Source: JAGMDK01 sp023128695 (GTDB lineage Bacteria > Planctomycetota > Phycisphaerae > UBA1845 > Fen-1342). Taken from it: 6,655 bases of DNA. The stretch spans positions 1 through 6,655 of the forward strand of contig DAOVQG010000260.1 of assembly GCA_030628805.1 (NCBI GenBank), in the 5' to 3' direction. Position numbers and translations under genes: made by a program. Positions 1 to 4,846 of the stretch are shown piece by piece (the first letter of the stretch is position 1; the number at the start of each line of letters is the position of its first letter). A model generated the notes under the pieces. That model made no database searches and was not told where the DNA came from. It saw only the letters and a list, made by a program, of their open reading frames with translations.

Positions 1-38
1 ACGACGAAGTCCGCATCGTCGAGGAGGCGACGCAATGA
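1..38 (+). CDS. C-terminal tail of an upstream gene (partial)
   Basis: The third frame reads DEVRIVEEATQ and then TGA at 36-38. Nine of the eleven third codon positions are G or C, which fits coding sequence in this GC-rich genome. The stop overlaps the ATG at 35 in an ATGA arrangement typical of co-transcribed genes. Eleven residues are too few to identify a family, and another reading frame stays open across the same bases, so this is a tentative call. Confidence 0.3.
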   Translation, partial: DEVRIVEEATQ

Positions 39-229
39 GTGACGCCGCCGATCAGTACCCCGAGCGTAAGCGACGGGCCAGACACGCGGCGGCGCCCGAC
101 GGTGTGGGGCCGGTCGCTTACGCTCGCGGTTCTGATCGGGTGGCTCGACCTGCACAGCCATGTAGGTCGGGTCAGCGATCCGACATTCCCTCTAAATCCG
201 TCGGGTCGATGACCCGACCTACGATCTGA
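35..229 (+). CDS. Small ORF overrun by palindromic repeats; truncated gene or spurious
   Basis: The ATG at 35 is preceded by a strong Shine-Dalgarno (GAGGAGG at 21-27, seven bases away) and overlaps the upstream stop as ATGA, so translation could well begin here. After only five codons, however, the frame enters an imperfect inverted repeat (50-137) and then a second one (162-222). The 64-residue product (MSDAADQY..., rich in Arg and Pro, no hydrophobic core) therefore mostly translates intergenic repeat DNA. One reading is that a downstream operon gene was replaced or cut by the repeats. The other is that the start signal is chance, since GAGGAGG also encodes the Glu-Glu of the preceding gene tail. 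No family is recognised. Confidence 0.22.
   Translation: MSDAADQYPERKRRARHAAAPDGVGPVAYARGSDRVARPAQPCRSGQRSDIPSKSVGSMTRPTI
50..137. repeat. Large imperfect inverted repeat (hairpin 1)
   Basis: Arms of 25 bases at 50-74 and 113-137 pair at 23 positions. They include a perfect 14-base core CGAGCGTAAGCGAC / GTCGCTTACGCTCG and an outer GATCAG / CTGATC, separated by a 38-base GC-rich loop. There is no T-run after it, so it is not a classical terminator. It resembles the dispersed intergenic palindromes of GC-rich planctomycete genomes; that resemblance is from memory. Confidence 0.75.
162..222. repeat. Large imperfect inverted repeat (hairpin 2)
   Basis: Arms of 23 bases at 162-184 and 200-222 match at 21 positions when inverted. 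The ends are a perfect 13-base GTAGGTCGGGTCA / TGACCCGACCTAC, and the loop is 15 bases (185-199). It lies 25 bases after hairpin 1. The arm sequence recalls a GTAGGTCGGGT-type intergenic repeat common in some environmental bacterial genomes. It ends 58 bases before the ATPase start codon favoured here and could act as a transcript end or mRNA-stabilising structure, which is untested. Confidence 0.75.
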
Positions 230-245
230 TCCGCCAGTATGGCGG

Positions 246-274
246 TTGAATATCATCCACTAAGTGGTTATATT
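246..274 (+). promoter_or_regulatory. Sigma70-like promoter of the ATPase gene, with palindrome in the spacer
   Basis: TTGAAT (246-251) and TATATT (269-274) are separated by exactly 17 bases, close to the consensus TTGACA/TATAAT. They sit in the only AT-rich patch of this region. The spacer contains the 11-base palindrome CCACTAAGTGG (257-267), a possible operator. A discriminator of six bases would place transcription start at the A of the ATG at 281, predicting a leaderless mRNA. No Shine-Dalgarno is visible before 281, which agrees with that. Confidence 0.45.
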
Positions 275-280
275 TCAACC

Positions 281-1513
281 ATGCTCCGCCGGAATGTTAC
301 TCCACTGCTGTTGGACGCGCTCGCCGACACGCCGGTCGTGCTGCTGCACGGAGCCCGGCAGACGGGCAAGACCACGCTCGTTCGCGCCGTCGCCGAGGAG
401 GAACATCCGGCCCGCTATCTCACCCTCGACGATCCCGCCGTCCGCGCGGCCGCGCTGGCCGATCCTCAGGGGTTCGTCGATCAGGCCGCGGGCCCCGTGG
501 TCATCGATGAGGTGCAGCGCGTCCCCGAGTTGGCGCTGGCGATCAAGGCGGCGGTCGACCAAAAACGCCGACCGGGCCGATTCCTGCTCACCGGCTCGGC
601 GAACGTCCTTCAGGTGCCCCGGCTGTCCGAGTCCTTGGCCGGCCGGATGGAAATCCTGACCCTTTGGCCGTTCTCGCAGGGTGAGATCGCGGGCGTCCAC
701 GAAACCTTCATCGACACCCTCTTTGCCGGCCGGTTCCCGCGGCTCGGCACGGTCGAGAAGAAGGGTCGGCCCATCGCCGAGCGGCTTCTCAAAGGCGGCT
801 ATCCCGAGGCGCGGCAGCGCAAGAGTGAACAGCGGCGGCGCGCCTGGTTCGCCGCGTACATCGACACGATCCTCCAGCGCGACGTGCGCGACTTGGCGAA
901 CATCGAGGGGCTGACGGCGCTGCCACGGCTACTGGCGCTGCTCGCCACCCGCGCCAGCTCATTGCTGAACTACGCCGACCTCGCGCGGAGTATCCAGATA
1001 CCGCAGACCACGCTGAAGCGTTACCTGGCCTTGCTGGAGACCACGTTTCTGATTCAATTGCTGCCGCCGTGGTCGAGCAACCTCGGCCTGCGGCTGGTGA
1101 AATCGCCCAAGCTATATCTCAGTGACAGCGGCCTGCTCGTATACCTGCTTGGCGTCGACCGGGAGCGGCTCGGGGCGGACCCGACCCAACTCGGCCACGT
1201 GCTGGAAAACTTCGTCGTCACCGAGTTGCGTAAGCAGGCGGCCTGGAGCAAGTCACGTCCGCGGCTGTTTCACTATCGCACCCAGACCGGCCGGGAAGTG
1301 GACATCGTGCTGGAGGGCAATGGCGGCCGCATCGTCGGCCTCGAGATCAAGGCCGGCTTGACCATCACGTCGGGCGATTTCAAAGGTCTGCGCCACCTCG
1401 CTAACACGGTTGGCGAGCGGTTCCGCCGCGGGGTGTTGCTATATGGTGGAACTGAAACGCTGCCGTTCGGAAAGCGTCTTCATGCTTGCCCACTCGAGTC
1501 CGTTTGGAGCTAA
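281..1513 (+). CDS. ATP-binding protein, AAA_14 plus DUF4143 family
   Basis: A P-loop ATPase with a C-terminal DUF4143 domain, a widespread, often horizontally moved family of unsettled cellular role. Numbering from M at 281 (410 aa): Walker A GARQTGKT at 24-31; Walker B VVIDE at 73-77; sensor-like LTGSAN at 103-108; the family motif LAGRMEILTLWPFSQGE from about 119; YIDTILQRDVRDL at about 193-205, followed by a small helical (winged-helix-like) region to about 270. The C-terminal part carries ENFVVTEL (309-316), EVD (339-341) and EIK (355-357), spaced as in the PD-(D/E)XK nuclease-like fold of DUF4143. No signal peptide or membrane segment is visible, so it is probably cytoplasmic. An in-frame ATG at 239 would add 14 residues (MAVEYHPLSGYIST), but these do not look like the family N-terminus and overlap the promoter, so 281 is preferred. 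It stands alone, with no partner gene visible. Family assignment is sure; function is not. Confidence 0.9.
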   Translation: MLRRNVTPLLLDALADTPVVLLHGARQTGKTTLVRAVAEEEHPARYLTLDDPAVRAAALADPQGFVDQAAGPVVIDEVQRVPELALAIKAAVDQKRRPGRFLLTGSANVLQVPRLSESLAGRMEILTLWPFSQGEIAGVHETFIDTLFAGRFPRLGTVEKKGRPIAERLLKGGYPEARQRKSEQRRRAWFAAYIDTILQRDVRDLANIEGLTALPRLLALLATRASSLLNYADLARSIQIPQTTLKRYLALLETTFLIQLLPPWSSNLGLRLVKSPKLYLSDSGLLVYLLGVDRERLGADPTQLGHVLENFVVTELRKQAAWSKSRPRLFHYRTQTGREVDIVLEGNGGRIVGLEIKAGLTITSGDFKGLRHLANTVGERFRRGVLLYGGTETLPFGKRLHACPLESVWS

Positions 1514-1517
1514 GCAG

Positions 1518-1537
1518 GGTACGTCCCTTGACGCACC
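1518..1537. repeat. Small palindrome after the ATPase gene
   Basis: GGTACGTC (1518-1525) and GACGCACC (1530-1537) pair with one mismatch around a four-base loop, four bases after the ATPase stop codon. It could end or stabilise the ATPase transcript, but no T-run follows. The GGTGCGTC-type arm looks like a dispersed intergenic repeat rather than a standard terminator. Confidence 0.4.
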
Positions 1538-1549
1538 ATTCTCGACTTG

Positions 1550-1642
1550 CTACCGCCGCGTGGCGTTGGCGTGTTTGGCGATCAGTTCGCGGACCTGGGC
1601 GACCAATCTATGAATCACGGTACTAAATCCAGGCCAGGCCCG
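1550..1642 (-). pseudogene. Possible gene remnant (30 codons, no start)
   Basis: Between an in-frame TAG (1643-1645) and the TAG at 1550-1552, the - strand encodes 30 residues. The last 18 or so (LVAQVRELIAKHANATRR) look like a natural amphipathic protein C-terminus, with GC-rich third positions. There is no ATG; only a GTG at the ninth codon could start it. It fills the gap between two convergent genes and may be the surviving tail of a lost gene. The family is not recognised. Chance is a serious alternative. Confidence 0.22.
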
Positions 1643-1667
1643 CTAGAGGTGGGATAGCTACGGCAGG

Positions 1668-2826
1668 TCAATCAACGCACGTCTTCAGGATGTAGTAGAC
1701 CTCGTAGCTGAGGAAGCGCGAGGGTGCGTTGACCTCGTCGTCGCCGAAGTAGGCCGCCGGGCCGACGCCGAGCGGGAGTATCTTCAACTCTCTCACCTCC
1801 GAGCAGATGCTCAGCACCGCCTCTTTCTTGGTGGCGTAGTGCTCACTTATGGGCTCCAGCTTGGCTTCGATCGAGCAGTCGTTGCCGCCGCCGTCGAACT
1901 TGCACAGCGCCAGGCCCTCCCACTCCGAGGCCGCGGGCAATACCTCGAGCTGGCCCGGCCCGATCCGCGGCAGCAGATAGAGCCGGTACTTGATCGGCAC
2001 CGACTCGAGCTCCGATTCCACGGTCACCGTGCCCAGGTCCAGGAACTCACCGGTCTCGACGTACTTCTCGTATAGGTCCTCGTAGCTGATCGGCGTCAGG
2101 ACGGTCGTGTTCTTGCGATCGTTGGCGGAGACGCGCACCTCGAAGTAGCCCACGTCCTGACCGAGGGCCGTCGGATGCGGTACGCTTCTGAACTCGCCGT
2201 CGAACACACAATCGACCACGGACGGCACGCTCGCGCTGGCCGCGTAGATGCCCAACGCGGCCCGAATCGGAATCGTCACGTATGATCCGGCGATGGTCAC
2301 CGTCAGCGAGACGAAGCCGGCCGCGGTTTGCATGTATGGCTTGATGGTTTCATACGCGTTGCTGTCCGGCTCCCAGCGGTAGGCGGGGATCAGGGCCCAA
2401 TAGTTACCCGGGCCGCCGATCTCGTCGCCGCGGGCCACGCCGAACGTGGCGCTGTTGTCCAGCGCGCGCAGCCGGAAGGTCGTACGCAGGCCCGTGACGG
2501 GTTGCCCGGACGCGTCGGTGAACACGACGAATTCGTGCACGCTTCCGGTTTCGTCGATCACTTGCAGAAACTTGCTGTCATCCGCCTCGGCGTACGCGAA
2601 CGTGCCAGGTTTGCGCTCCACGACGTCCGCCGCGTCGGGGGGGGTCCGAGACGTCGAAGGAGTTCCCCGTCGAAGTCGTAACGTCGGAGGAATTGTCCGT
2701 TGAAGCCGAAGATTATGATGACGGATCGTCAACCGGGCAGCCGCCGGCAACTCCAAACACGACAACGCAGATTGCGCCGGCAACGATGAGATGACGGCCA
2801 AATTTTTTCCGTGACGGCGTGAACAT
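1668..2826 (-). pseudogene. Broken lipoprotein gene, beta-rich protein of unknown function
   Basis: The natural start is the ATG at 2826-2824: GGGAG lies six bases upstream and the first 30 residues form a lipoprotein signal peptide ending in VAGGC. Two lesions then separate this start from the rest: TAA at codon 38 (2713-2715) and a frame change at eight consecutive C (2637-2644 on the + strand) that a one-base deletion would repair. With both repaired the protein would be 385 aa: signal peptide, Ser/Thr/Asp-rich linker (about 31-63), then an intact 322-residue body. The body has a stretch around restored residues 93-195 (VVFTDASGQPVTGLRTTFRL...) reminiscent of a bacterial Ig-like fold, then a region with cysteines at about 206, 308, 317, 341 and 383. 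No catalytic motif is seen and no family is recognised. A continuous frame from GTG 2876 exists, but it lacks a Shine-Dalgarno and its first 80 residues look out of frame. It is convergent with the ATPase gene. Confidence 0.7.
2713..2826 (-). other. Orphaned lipoprotein signal peptide segment of the broken gene
   Basis: This is the 37-codon 5' piece of the gene at 1668-2826, ending at TAA. It has a positively charged n-region (RKKFGRH, 6-12), a hydrophobic core (LIVAGAICVVVFGVA, 13-27) and a lipobox-like AGGC with Cys30 as the lipidated residue; Gly at -2 is less usual than Ala or Ser. It is followed by PVDDPSS and the stop. The stop sits in a serine run (TCA TCA TAA TCT TCG), so a single C-to-A change from TCA would explain it. 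Confidence 0.7.
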
Positions 2827-2835
2827 GGCACACTC

Positions 2836-2869
2836 CCGATAACAGGGAATCTCCTGGCTCGGTTATCGG
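2836..2869. repeat. Inverted repeat in the lipoprotein gene leader
   Basis: CCGATAAC (2836-2843) and GTTATCGG (2862-2869) are perfect 8-base arms around an 18-base loop, just upstream of the ATG at 2826 on the - strand. The inner arm shares two bases with the Shine-Dalgarno (2833-2837), so folding of the mRNA could partly hide it, or the palindrome could be an operator. The lengths are modest and chance is possible. Confidence 0.3.
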
Positions 2870-2984
2870 CCCTCACGGCTTGTCGCCAGGATCACCAGTA
2901 CGCTAATCGGAAGGATTTCGGGGCTTAATCCAGTAGAATAATGTCAGAAGTGTCCTTCCGCAGCGCGCTGAATCTTCCGGGCTA

Positions 2985-3065
2985 CTAACCCGCGGGTTGT
3001 GAAGTGGCGGGCTCATCGTCGGCCAGCCTTTGCAGACGCCAGCGGGCCAACTCGTACTCGTTCAT
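2985..3065 (-). CDS. Small ORF of 26 residues, possibly a gene remnant
   Basis: ATG at 3065-3063 to TAG at 2987-2985 encodes MNEYELARWRL followed by QRLADDEPATSQPAG. The first half reads like a natural amphipathic helix (ELARWRLQRLA) and codon third positions are mostly G or C. No Shine-Dalgarno lies at a normal distance. It may be the broken start of a lost gene or a small protein; no family is recognised and chance is quite possible. Confidence 0.2.
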   Translation of the reverse strand: MNEYELARWRLQRLADDEPATSQPAG

Positions 3066-3123
3066 GGGCTACAAAAGGTTCTCAACTGCTCTTGAGCAGT
3101 GCCATTTCCGGTCAGAGGCTTTC

Positions 3124-3153
3124 GCGCGTGGAAGTTGCGCGCGTGGAGGTGGC
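3124..3153. repeat. Two-copy 15-base tandem repeat
   Basis: GCGCGTGGAAGTTGC (3124-3138) is followed directly by GCGCGTGGAGGTGGC (3139-3153), identical at 13 of 15 positions. A further GCGC follows at the edge of the large palindrome. It is probably a slippage product; no function is implied. Confidence 0.5.
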
Positions 3154-3287
3154 GCGCTAGGCCCGGCATTTATGCCGGGTTGAAAGGTTGGAGTCAGAAT
3201 CTCCGCCTTTCCCCCGCCGCCGAAGGCGGCGGGGGAAAGGAGGGGGAATAACGCTCGTTTACCCGGCATAAATGCCGGGCCTAGCGC
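3154..3287. repeat. Nested palindromic element: 27-base inverted ends, strong inner hairpin
   Basis: The outer arms 3154-3180 and 3261-3287 are perfect 27-base reverse complements. Each arm contains its own hairpin, CCCGGCAT-TT-ATGCCGGG. Between them, 3206-3221 and 3225-3240 form a perfect 16-base stem (CCTTTCCCCCGCCGCC) closed by the three-base loop GAA. The element starts 22 bases beyond the stop of the pilin-like gene and may end or protect the operon transcript, but there is no T-run, so it is not a standard terminator. Its symmetric layout also suits a non-autonomous mobile or REP-like intergenic element. Confidence 0.8.
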
Positions 3288-3308
3288 TGATACTAGAAAC
3301 GCCGTCTG

Positions 3309-3707
3309 TTATTTTTTCGTGAACTTACCCGTTTTTTTATCGTACTTGTAAGTCCCGCCGGTGGGGGCGTACTTATACGCCGTCGCGTCCACCTTTACCC
3401 AGTTGTGGTCGGTGATGCCGTCCTCGATCACGTTGGTAAAGAGGATGTTCTTTTCGCTCCCCTGGCCGGCGGCGGCGCTGTCCAGGGTCGCCGGGTACTC
3501 ATCCTTGCCCTGCGCCAAACTGGTCATGTGCGCGAGTTGGATCCCGCTGCGCACGGCGGAAACGGTTCCGGTTTCCGCGGCGCTCTGGGCCTCTGTCCGA
3601 ATTTGGCCGAATTTCGGCAAGGCCACGACGGCGAGCAACCCGATGATGACAATGACCATCACCATTTCCACGAGCGTGAAGGCTGAGCGAGTGTTCCTTG
3701 TTTTCAT
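3309..3707 (-). CDS. Type IV pilin-like / GspG-like pseudopilin
   Basis: A 132-residue prepilin that would be cut by a prepilin peptidase and assembled into a pilus or pseudopilus at the inner membrane. Residues 1-9 (MKTRNTRSA) form a short charged leader. Cleavage before Phe10 gives a mature N-terminus FTLVE with the conserved Glu5, a hydrophobic helix MVMVIVIIGLLAVVAL and Pro at mature position 22. The residue before the cut is Ala rather than the usual Gly, which is tolerated in some prepilins. The C-terminal globular part is short, has no cysteines and ends in GGTYKYDKKTGKFTKK, a beta-hairpin-like end seen in small MSHA/type IV pilins. AAGGG lies about seven bases before the ATG. It is the last gene of the four-gene operon, 33 bases after its neighbour. 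Whether it is the main fibre subunit or a minor pseudopilin cannot be told. Confidence 0.9.
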   Translation of the reverse strand: MKTRNTRSAFTLVEMVMVIVIIGLLAVVALPKFGQIRTEAQSAAETGTVSAVRSGIQLAHMTSLAQGKDEYPATLDSAAAGQGSEKNILFTNVIEDGITDHNWVKVDATAYKYAPTGGTYKYDKKTGKFTKK

Positions 3708-3740
3708 CTGTATACCCTTTCTGCACTTGAGACTGAGACA

Positions 3741-4226
3741 CTAATCAGAGAGCTTCAACGTCCATTCCCCTTGGGCTCCGCGCAAAGTGACCGAGTAGGA
3801 CTCGATCGCGGTGACGGTTGACCCGTCCGACAGTTGTCCGCCCACGGCGACGACCTCTCCGTTTATCACGGCCAATGGCGTCGTACCACTAATAATTGCG
3901 TCAACCACAAACTGCATTTGCTCCGACGCGGTTTCGCTGTCCGCGGCTTCGTCCTCATCCGGCTCGGACGCGCTGAGCCGGAAAAACGGATCCGGCGGCC
4001 AGCCGCCCGGCACGGGTGCGTCGCGCTCGGTCAACTCTGCAACGTGTTCCAACGCGGCCGGTTGCACCGGCTCAGCGCTGAGCGCGACGGCGCGCGGCAC
4101 GACGGCGGTGGCGGCCTGGACCTCCGTCGCTCCTCCGGTGGAGAACACGCGGTTGACCACGCCCCAGCCGCCCAGCCCGGCGATCAAACCGCCCAGGATC
4201 AGTTTCCGATAGCCGCTACGGTTCAT
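3741..4226 (-). CDS. MshK/PilP/GspC-like inner-membrane linker protein
   Basis: A 161-residue bitopic protein with one N-terminal membrane helix (about 9-27, KLILGGLIAGLGGWGVVN), a Pro/Ala-rich periplasmic linker, a WPPDPFFR motif (76-83), an acidic patch (about 88-102) and a C-terminal beta domain. The last part, VDAIISGTTPLAVINGEVV (108-126), then GGQL, TAIESYSVTLRG and WTLKL, fits the homology region shared by MshK, PilP, GspB and GspC, which connects the inner-membrane platform to the secretin. The ATG at 4226 is preferred; a GTG one codon earlier (4229) is equally in frame. The Shine-Dalgarno GGAGGAGGAG lies inside the end of the preceding gene, where it also encodes a Glu run. The two genes overlap by 11 bases, suggesting coupled translation. 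The exact subfamily is uncertain because this domain is weakly conserved. Confidence 0.7.
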   Translation of the reverse strand: MNRSGYRKLILGGLIAGLGGWGVVNRVFSTGGATEVQAATAVVPRAVALSAEPVQPAALEHVAELTERDAPVPGGWPPDPFFRLSASEPDEDEAADSETASEQMQFVVDAIISGTTPLAVINGEVVAVGGQLSDGSTVTAIESYSVTLRGAQGEWTLKLSD

Positions 4227-4836
4227 CACTCTCCTCCTCCGTGAGCCCGGCGGCGTCAGCCAGTGCTGTTTGCAGGGCCGGCTCCGGCATGAACGGGACC
4301 TGAAGCCGTGCGCTGAGGCTCAGTGCCGACCCGCCCTGTCCCCACGACAGGTGAGTAATGCGAATGGGCAAGTCCAGCGTCATCAGGCGATCCAGGCAAA
4401 CGCTCAAGCCCGCGTAGTCGCCGGTGCACTCCACCGCCACGCATTCGCACGCCAGCAAATTTGAGCGGGAAGCGGCGGCGTACAAGACGGGCTCCTCCAG
4501 CGTCAAGCGCTCGATGGAAACACTCTCATCGTGCAATGCCGCGGCGAGCTGGTCGAAGACGTCCTCGCGGTCGCGACGTGGCAGCCATTCCGTGCGGGCC
4601 GCCTCGTTGGCAGAGGCACTCCATTGCCGCAGTTGATCTTCTTGTTGCCGAAGTCGGCGGCTTTGTTCCCACTCCATGTTGGCTAGTTGTGCGTTGGACA
4701 CGATCTCACGGTTCAGCCGCGTCAGGGCCAGCTCTTGCGGGGCCCAGGTGAGGAGCAGGTGTGCCAAGGCCGCGCCGGGAGCGACGATCAGCATCAGCAC
4801 GACCAGTATGCACCGTGGCGTTATCCAGTTACGCAC
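4216..4836 (-). CDS. PilO/GspM-like inner-membrane assembly protein
   Basis: A 206-residue protein with the PilO/GspM layout: one N-terminal membrane helix (about 8-30), a periplasmic coiled coil rich in Glu, Gln and Arg (about 34-72), then a small ferredoxin-like domain. The stretch GDYAGLSVCLDRLMTL (139-154) followed by PIRITHL and an alternating SLSARLQV strand (173-180) matches the pattern of the PilO C-terminal domain. PilO and GspM pair with PilN/GspL to form the inner-membrane platform, and the neighbouring genes are exactly those partners. The start is a GTG at 4836 with GAGG eight bases before it; it lies ten bases after the upstream stop. A pair of close cysteines (C130, C132) and C137, C147 could form a disulphide. 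The sequence is divergent, so the call rests on architecture and context. Confidence 0.75.
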   Translation of the reverse strand: MRNWITPRCILVVLMLIVAPGAALAHLLLTWAPQELALTRLNREIVSNAQLANMEWEQSRRLRQQEDQLRQWSASANEAARTEWLPRRDREDVFDQLAAALHDESVSIERLTLEEPVLYAAASRSNLLACECVAVECTGDYAGLSVCLDRLMTLDLPIRITHLSWGQGGSALSLSARLQVPFMPEPALQTALADAAGLTEEESDEP

Positions 4837-4846
4837 CGCATCAACC

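Larger units (their letters stand above)
2877..3308. other. Intergenic region without a convincing gene
   Basis: Between the broken lipoprotein gene and the pilin-like gene I see only one 26-codon - strand ORF, a 7-base-arm hairpin (ACTGCTC/GAGCAGT at 3085-3100), a 15-base tandem duplication and the nested palindrome at 3154-3287. An ORF of 66 codons crossing the palindrome on the - strand is an artefact of repeat sequence. No clear promoter for the lipoprotein gene was identified. Confidence 0.6.

Noticed and set aside
239..280. ATG at 239 as start of the ATPase
   Set aside because: The 14 extra residues do not resemble the family N-terminus and are encoded by the promoter-like palindrome; no Shine-Dalgarno precedes it.
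1839..2681. Several + strand ORFs of 78-117 codons opposite the broken lipoprotein gene
   Set aside because: They are antisense to a body with natural protein composition, have no Shine-Dalgarno, and read as Arg/Ala/Gly-rich out-of-frame sequence.
2827..2876. GTG start at 2876 giving one continuous 402-codon frame for the lipoprotein gene
   Set aside because: There is no ribosome site before it and its first 80 residues resemble out-of-frame translation, whereas the ATG at 2826 has a Shine-Dalgarno and a lipoprotein signal peptide.
3206..3240. Rho-independent terminator for the pilin operon
   Set aside because: The stem is strong but neither strand has a T-run after it, so it is listed as part of a repeat element instead.
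3069..3269. 66-codon - strand ORF across the nested palindrome
   Set aside because: Nearly all of it is translation of the inverted repeat and its GC-rich stem; no family features and no ribosome site.
3361..3744. 127-codon + strand ORF opposite the pilin-like gene
   Set aside because: It is the antisense shadow of a gene with a clear prepilin signature, Shine-Dalgarno and operon position.
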